Source of the DNA: Streptomyces sp. NRRL F-2664
GTDB lineage: Bacteria > Actinomycetota > Actinomycetes > Streptomycetales > Streptomycetaceae
Assembly: GCF_000719345.1 (NCBI RefSeq)
Contig: NZ_JOFX01000030.1
Location: 1-64,000, forward strand
Reading direction: 5' to 3'
Length of the DNA stretch: 64,000 bases
Shown here: piece by piece, positions 59,685 through 64,000 of the stretch
How positions within the stretch are numbered: position 1 is the stretch's first letter
How the letters are laid out: every line of letters begins with the position of its first letter
Position numbers and translations under genes: made by a program
The notes under the pieces: generated by a model
Told to the model about the DNA's origin: nothing
Databases searched by the model: none
The model's input: the letters and a program-made list of their open reading frames with translations, nothing else

Positions 59685-60080
59685 TCAGGCCAGGATCCTG
59701 GCCTTGGCCCGGTCGAACTCCTCCTGGCTGATGTCGCCCTTGTCCTTGAGCGCGGCGAGTTTGCCCAACTCGTCCGCGGAACCGCCGCCACCCCTGCTTC
59801 CGGCGGCCTGCTGGACGTAGGAGCGGAAAGCCGCCTCGCTCTCCCTGATCTGCTTGGCGTCCCGTTCGTGCATGCTGCGGCCGCGCGCGATGACGTAGAC
59901 GAACACGCCGATGAAGGGCACCAGCAGCACGAGGACCAGCCATCCCGCCTTCCCCCAGCCGTGCAGGCCGTGGTCACGGAAAATGTCCGTGATGATTTTG
60001 AAGAGCAGGAAGAACCACATGACCCACAGGAAGAACCACAGCATCGTCCAGAAGAGGTTGAGAAGTGGATAGTCGTCCAT
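59685..60080 (-). CDS. PLDc_N/SHOCT-domain small membrane protein
   Basis: A 131-residue protein with two helices (about 6-30 and 43-66, in LFWTMLWFFLWVMWFFLLF and AGWLVLVLLVPFIGVFVYVI), and a C-terminal SHOCT domain: ADELGKLAALKDKGDISQEEFDRAKARIL. Typical of small membrane oligomerising proteins. It is convergent with the membrane protein gene to its left and divergent from the GAP-family gene. Confidence 0.85.
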   Translation of the reverse strand: MDDYPLLNLFWTMLWFFLWVMWFFLLFKIITDIFRDHGLHGWGKAGWLVLVLLVPFIGVFVYVIARGRSMHERDAKQIRESEAAFRSYVQQAAGSRGGGGSADELGKLAALKDKGDISQEEFDRAKARILA

Positions 60081-60252
60081 GCCCGACTCCGATCATGCAC
60101 GTGGTATTCCATTGATACAGGCGGGTCCGCGGCTCCGCATGTGGAGCGAATGGCGCATCTTTTGCACCCGTGAGCGGGACGGGGCCACGATGGACGCATG
60201 AGATCGCCCCCTCGTTCGCGAGGGGGCTCGTTCCGCCGACGGGGAACAGCCG

Positions 60253-60936
60253 ATGGTGCTTGACCTGATCGTCATCGGACTGATGATCGCCCTCAATCCG
60301 CTGCCCATCATGGCCTTCGTGCTGGTGGTGTCCGCACCAGGGGGCGTGTGGAAGGGTCTCGCCTTCATCCTCGCCTGGCTGGGCTGCCTCGTCGTCGTGA
60401 TCGCCCTGGTCCTGCTCGTCACCGGCGGCCAGCCTCCGCCGCCGCGCTCCCCGCCGTCCACCGCCGGCCTCGCGGTCCGACTGGCCATCGGCATCGGGCT
60501 GGTGGCGTACGCCGAGCACCGGCGCCGGCGGCGCCCCGTGGCGGACGCCCCCCGGAAGCCGGCAGCGGCCCCGTCCGGCTCCCCCGAGGAGCCGGGCGCC
60601 CTCTCCCGGATGGACCAGACGTCCGCGTGGTCCGCGGCCGGGCTCGGGGTGCTCCTCCAGCCGTGGGGCATGGTCGGTGCGGCCGCCGCGACGGTCCTCC
60701 AGGCGGACCTGTCGGACAGCGCCACGTACGTGGCCCTGTTCGGCTTCTGCCTCCTCGCCACCTCCACCCTGCTGGCGATGGAGCTGTACATGGTGTTCGC
60801 CCCGGAGCGGGCCGCGCGGGTGCTGACGGGCATGAGGGCGTGGCTGTCGGACCACAAGGATCCGGCGATCGTGCTCGGCTGCCTCTTCCTCGGCGTGTGG
60901 CTGGTGGCCAGGAGCCTGTACGAGCTCACCCGCTGA
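60253..60936 (+). CDS. GAP-family membrane protein (Sap-like)
   Basis: A 227-residue polytopic protein with about six hydrophobic segments: VLDLIVIGLMIALNPLPIMAFVLVV, GLAFILAWLGCLVVVIALVLLV, and the C-terminal ALFGFCLLATSTLLAMELYMVFAP. Matches the GAP/Sap family of mycobacteria and Streptomyces (sulfolipid-addressing protein-like transporters of glycolipids). Substrate unknown. Confidence 0.78.
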   Translation: MVLDLIVIGLMIALNPLPIMAFVLVVSAPGGVWKGLAFILAWLGCLVVVIALVLLVTGGQPPPPRSPPSTAGLAVRLAIGIGLVAYAEHRRRRRPVADAPRKPAAAPSGSPEEPGALSRMDQTSAWSAAGLGVLLQPWGMVGAAAATVLQADLSDSATYVALFGFCLLATSTLLAMELYMVFAPERAARVLTGMRAWLSDHKDPAIVLGCLFLGVWLVARSLYELTR

Positions 60937-60999
60937 CGGCGGCGCCGGTGCGGCGCAGCTCCGGTGGCCGGATGCGGCCGGTGCCGTTCTCCTGAAGGC

Positions 61000-61560
61000 A
61001 TGGAACGCAACGCCGTCCGCCGCCGCCGACGCGTCCTGCTGGGCCACTGCCTGCGCGCGACCGGCTCGGTGGTCCTGCTCACGGCCCTGTACTACCTGGC
61101 GCCCCTGGAGGGCGGGTTCGGCGTCCTGACCGTCCTCACGCTCGTGCTGGGACTGCTCGCCTTCACCGTGCTGACGATCTGGCAGGTGCACGCCATCACC
61201 CGTGCGGAGTATCCGAGACTGAGTGCCCTTGAGGCGATGGCCACCGCCGTTCCGCTCTTCCTGGTGGTCTTCTCGGCCACGTACTTCATGCTCTCGGAGA
61301 GCATCCCGGCGACCTTCACGGAGCCCCTGAACCGCACGGACGCCCTCTACTTCACGGTCACGGTCTTCGCCACCGTGGGCTTCGGCGACATCGCCGCCAC
61401 GACCGGCACCGGACGGGCGCTGGTCACCGTGCAGATGATCGCCGACCTGATCGTGGTGGGCGTGATCGCCAAGGCGCTGTTCGGCGCGATGAAGATCGGC
61501 ATGCGCAGGCGGGGCGGTGCGGGACACCGGCCCCCGTTCGTGGACGACGGGGAGCTGTGA
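61000..61560 (+). CDS. two-TM potassium channel protein
   Basis: A 186-residue protein. After two N-terminal hydrophobic helices comes the classical selectivity filter TVGFGD within YFTVTVFATVGFGDIAATTG, followed by the last helix TVQMIADLIVVGVIAKALFG. This is the ion-channel (Ion_trans_2) fold, a K+ channel subunit. No RCK domain is present. The ATG at 61000 has GAAGG 4 bases upstream. Ends near a terminator with the convergent lipoprotein. Confidence 0.92.
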   Translation: MERNAVRRRRRVLLGHCLRATGSVVLLTALYYLAPLEGGFGVLTVLTLVLGLLAFTVLTIWQVHAITRAEYPRLSALEAMATAVPLFLVVFSATYFMLSESIPATFTEPLNRTDALYFTVTVFATVGFGDIAATTGTGRALVTVQMIADLIVVGVIAKALFGAMKIGMRRRGGAGHRPPFVDDGEL

Positions 61561-61588
61561 CCGCCCGCCGGCCGGCCGCGGACGCCGA

Positions 61589-61618
61589 AAGGCCCCGCCC
61601 TGGACCGGGCGGGGCCTT
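61589..61618. terminator. Bidirectional terminator
   Basis: A perfect 12-bp stem (61589-61600 with 61607-61618) between the convergent channel and lipoprotein genes. Confidence 0.8.
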
Positions 61619-61636
61619 GGGGCGTGGACGGGCCGG

Positions 61637-62071
61637 TCAGGACGGGCACTTCAGCCCGGAGGAGGCGGCGGTCGTGGCCTGGTCCAGTTGCTGGATCTGG
61701 GGCTGGAGCTGGGTGAGGGCGTCCTTGCCGGTGGTGTCGCCCGGCAGGTCCTGGTAGCCCTTCTTGAGGTTCTCGGCCGCCGACTGGACCGCCTGGCGCT
61801 CCGCGTCCCTCATCTTGTTCGCGTTCTCCTTGACGTCCTCCCAGTCCTCCTGGACGGCGTCGTAGGCGTCCTTGAGCTGGTCCTTGGTCGCGACGGCGGG
61901 ATTGAGGGCCTTCAGCTTGGCGTTGTCGGCCTTCAGCGCGTTCAGGTCGGTGCACAGGTCGGCCGCGGCCTCGGTGGCCTCCTCGGCAGGGGAGGAACTG
62001 TCGTCGGAGCACGCGCTCAGGCCGAACACCGCGCTCAGGCAGAGGACACCGATCACCGGGAAACGCTTCAT
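61637..62071 (-). CDS. small lipoprotein
   Basis: A 144-residue lipoprotein. Signal peptide MKRFPVIGVLCLSAVFGLSAC with lipobox LSAC (Cys at residue 21), so it should be anchored to the outer face of the membrane. The mature part is an acidic helical bundle (ADLCTDLNALKADNAKLKAL; EDWEDVKENANKMRDAERQAV). Two further Cys (near residue 39 and at the C-terminus) could form a disulfide. No family function known. Confidence 0.8.
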   Translation of the reverse strand: MKRFPVIGVLCLSAVFGLSACSDDSSSPAEEATEAAADLCTDLNALKADNAKLKALNPAVATKDQLKDAYDAVQEDWEDVKENANKMRDAERQAVQSAAENLKKGYQDLPGDTTGKDALTQLQPQIQQLDQATTAASSGLKCPS

Positions 62072-62202
62072 GGAGGGGCCTTCCTCGATCAGGGCAAAGC
62101 AGGCGTAGGGGACCATCCGGTCCTACGACAAGCTATGCATATCCGGATACGGTACGCATCCGCACCGATCCGCACCGCACCCGGCATACGGTCCCGGTGG
62201 CG

Positions 62203-63585
62203 CTAGGCAGCGGGCTGGATGTTCTGGTTCAGGTGGAAGAGGTTGTCCGGGTCGTACGTCCGCTTGACCTCGGCCAGCCGGTCGTAGTTCCCCTTGTAGT
62301 TGGCCCTGATCCGGCCCTGGTCGTCCTCGGCCATGAAGTTGATGTAGCCGCCCTCCTCGGAGTGCGGGGCGGTGGCCTCGTAGTAGTCGCGGACCCAGGC
62401 GATGTTCGCGTCGTTGTCCGCCGGGTCCGGCCACATGCCGGCGATGACGGTGGCGAAGGACGCGTCGCGGTAGGCGAAGGCCGTCTCGTCGGGTCCGACG
62501 CGGTGGCAGGCCCCGTTGATCGGGTAGATGTGGACCGTCGAGTTCACCGCCGGCAGCTTCGGGCCGTGCGCCAGGTGCGCCTCGATCGCGGAGTCGCTGA
62601 GCCCGGTCACGAAATTGGCCTTCCAGTAGTGCTGGAGACCGGGCGGTACGAGTGCGTCGAAGGCGCTGTTGAGCGCCGGGTACGGCATCGGGCCGACATG
62701 CTCGGCGATCACCGGGGCGAAGTCGTGGAAGGGCTGGAGCGCCTTCTCGCCCTCGTCCGTCGGCCCGGCCCAGCACGCCACGATCAGGGCGAACGGTTCG
62801 CCGTGGCGGTCCGCCGGGATGAAGGGCAGCGGCGGGGCGATCTGGAAGGCCGGGAAGCCGCCGAGCTGCTCGGGGGCGTCGGCGATGTACTCGGCGAAGG
62901 ACCGCAGCACGGTGGCCGCGTCGTCCAGCTCGAAGAGCATCGGCCCGCCGTAGACGTCCTTGACGGGACTGAGCCGGTACACGAAGGAGGTCACCGCACC
63001 GAAGTTCCCGCCGCCGCCGCGCAGCGCCCAGAAGAGGTCCGGATGCTCCTCCTCGCTCGCCACGAGCAGTCGGCCGTCCGCCGTCACCACGTCCGCCGAG
63101 ACCAGGTTGTCGCAGCTCAGGCCCAGCCCCCGGCACAGGTAGCCGATGCCGCCGCCGAGGGTGAGCCCGCCGATGCCGGTGGTGGAGATGATGCCGCCGG
63201 TGGTCGCGAGCCCGAAGGCGTGCGTGGCCGCGTTGAGGTCGCCCCAGGTCGCGCCGCCCTCCGCCCGCGCGATGCGGCGCGCCGGGTCGACGTGCACCCC
63301 GCGCATCCCGGAGAGGTCGGCGACCACGCCGTCGTCGCAGGTGCCGAAACCGGGCACGCTGTGGCCGCCGCCGCGGACGGCGAGGTCCAGCGCGTTCTCC
63401 CGGGCGAATTCGACCGCGGCCATGACGTCACCGGCGTTGGCGCACCGTACGACGACCGCCGGCCGCCGGTCGATCATGGCGTTGTTGACCGCACGCGCCT
63501 GCGCGTAACCGTCGTCGTCGGGGGTGACGACCGCCCCGCGCACCCGTTCCCGCAGCCGGTCGATCGCGAGCTTGCCCATGACCAT
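62203..63585 (-). CDS. FAD-binding oxidoreductase (BBE/6-hydroxynicotine oxidase type)
   Basis: A 460-residue flavoprotein with the PCMH fold: ALDLAVRGGGHSVPGFGTCD (His for 8alpha-histidyl FAD attachment in GGGHS), GGITGIGGLTLGGGIGYLCR-type motif GLTLGGGIGYLCRGLGLSCD (Cys for bicovalent FAD), and the C-terminal BBE domain YKGNYDRLAEVKRTYDPDNLFHLNQNI. It oxidises alcohols, sugars or amines. GAGGAGCG precedes ATG at 63585. It follows a small ABM-like gene 68 bases upstream, possibly as an operon. Confidence 0.9.
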   Translation of the reverse strand: MVMGKLAIDRLRERVRGAVVTPDDDGYAQARAVNNAMIDRRPAVVVRCANAGDVMAAVEFARENALDLAVRGGGHSVPGFGTCDDGVVADLSGMRGVHVDPARRIARAEGGATWGDLNAATHAFGLATTGGIISTTGIGGLTLGGGIGYLCRGLGLSCDNLVSADVVTADGRLLVASEEEHPDLFWALRGGGGNFGAVTSFVYRLSPVKDVYGGPMLFELDDAATVLRSFAEYIADAPEQLGGFPAFQIAPPLPFIPADRHGEPFALIVACWAGPTDEGEKALQPFHDFAPVIAEHVGPMPYPALNSAFDALVPPGLQHYWKANFVTGLSDSAIEAHLAHGPKLPAVNSTVHIYPINGACHRVGPDETAFAYRDASFATVIAGMWPDPADNDANIAWVRDYYEATAPHSEEGGYINFMAEDDQGRIRANYKGNYDRLAEVKRTYDPDNLFHLNQNIQPAA

Positions 63586-63653
63586 CGCTCCTCGTCCTCG
63601 TACCTCGCTCCGGCGCACGCGCCGCGGCGCGGCGCGTGCGCCGGGTGCTGCCC

Positions 63654-63953
63654 CTAGGGCCCCAGGTGGCTGAAGCCCACCTCGAAGTGCTCGACGGCCA
63701 CGACCTGCTGGCCTTCCCGCCGGGCGGTCTCCTCGCGGATCCGGTCGGCGAGTTCCTCGCTGTCGCGCATGCTCCGCTCGTCCTCCCACAGCGTCAGCGA
63801 CCTGGCCTCCCCGGTGGCGCGGTCGACCAGGTAGTAGACGCCCCGGAATCCCGGTGCGTCCTGGACGCGGCGGACGATCTCCTCCGACAGCGCACCCAGG
63901 TCGCCCTCCGCGGGGACGGGTGATCCCTGGTAGGTGCTCAGCCTCGCGAACAT
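63654..63953 (-). CDS. small alpha-beta barrel (ABM-like) hypothetical protein
   Basis: A 99-residue protein: MFARLSTYQGSPVPAEGDLG, GFRGVYYLVDRATGEARSLTLWEDERSMRDSEE, ending VAVEHFEVGFSH. The two-strand-helix pattern with WEDERSM resembles the antibiotic biosynthesis monooxygenase/EthD-like dimeric fold. Substrate unknown. An AAGGA lies 10 bases upstream. It precedes the FAD oxidoreductase gene and may share its transcript. The remaining 47 bases to the window edge show no further gene. Confidence 0.7.
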   Translation of the reverse strand: MFARLSTYQGSPVPAEGDLGALSEEIVRRVQDAPGFRGVYYLVDRATGEARSLTLWEDERSMRDSEELADRIREETARREGQQVVAVEHFEVGFSHLGP

Positions 63954-64000
63954 CAACGGCAGTCCTTCCTGGCCCGGCCGCCGTCGGGGGACAGGCAGCT

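Overview
This is a high-GC actinobacterial chromosome segment, almost certainly Streptomyces or a close relative. The evidence is GC-rich third codon positions, GTG starts, short leaderless or 4-nt-overlap operons, the dnaK-grpE-dnaJ-hspR operon with HAIR operators, clpB under the same operator, and many actinobacterial families (DUF3151, DUF2617, YbjN, ECF41/SigJ, XRE-DUF5753, DUF5819/HTTM). The 0.5-30 kb gene order (kynurenine genes, fba, pyrE, clpB, dnaK operon, Fe-S reductase, dcd) looks like conserved Streptomyces core synteny. A consensus 16-bp parS site lies between fba and pyrE.

Layout. 0-14.6 kb is core metabolism: the end of a secreted repeat protein, an alpha/beta hydrolase (possible kynurenine formamidase), kynureninase and tryptophan 2,3-dioxygenase, DUF3151, class II fructose-bisphosphate aldolase, parS, pyrE, an aldose epimerase-like protein, a tail-anchored SRPBCC protein, a membrane-fused spermidine synthase-like protein, DUF2617, a tiny Cys/Gly/Ser-tailed membrane protein, an aminotransferase, a GT-C-like membrane protein and a YbjN protein. 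14.6-24.1 kb is the heat-shock block (clpB; dnaK-grpE-dnaJ-hspR). It is interrupted at 17.9-19.7 kb by a small cassette: a secreted peptide with three DTGWT repeats, a cluster-less mini-Rieske protein and a divergent LuxR-type regulator. 24.2-30.6 kb holds a short sugar transferase, a large Fe-S/CCG reductase, a YIP1-like protein, a phosphoribosyltransferase, dcd, a small zinc-ribbon protein and tRNA-Gly(CCC).

30.6-50.6 kb is the accessory region. Just after the tRNA is a decayed Mrr-like restriction gene, then a solitary XRE-DUF5753 regulator, an ice-binding (DUF3494) surface protein and a DUF5819/HTTM pair resembling SdpA/SdpB. From 37.3 to 47.9 kb, all on the minus strand, is a compact biosynthetic operon without NRPS or PKS: a 47-residue secreted peptide ending in SDSQWG, 5-aminolevulinate synthase-like enzyme, TauD-type dioxygenase, KASIII-like enzyme, ATP-grasp ligase, MDR reductase, unknown protein, aminotransferase, PaaK/LuxE-like adenylating enzyme and MFS exporter. 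Its peptide gene is divergent from a second LuxR-type regulator, a paralogue of the one at 18.6-19.7 kb. This operon and the two peptide/regulator cassettes are the best candidates for an undescribed system: a peptide-linked regulatory module controlling a hybrid amide or alpha-oxoamine natural product.

50.6-64 kb returns to common chromosomal genes: a cold-shock protein, a DEAD-box helicase, a CBS protein, a MerR-like gene preceded by a ~470-nt leader with a long hairpin, an ECF41-type sigma factor, an NDH-2-like flavoprotein, a VOC protein, several membrane proteins (including a 2-TM potassium channel), a lipoprotein and a BBE-type FAD oxidoreductase. No rRNA, CRISPR array, IS element or intact prophage was seen. 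Functional statements rest on motif recognition by eye; no database search was run.
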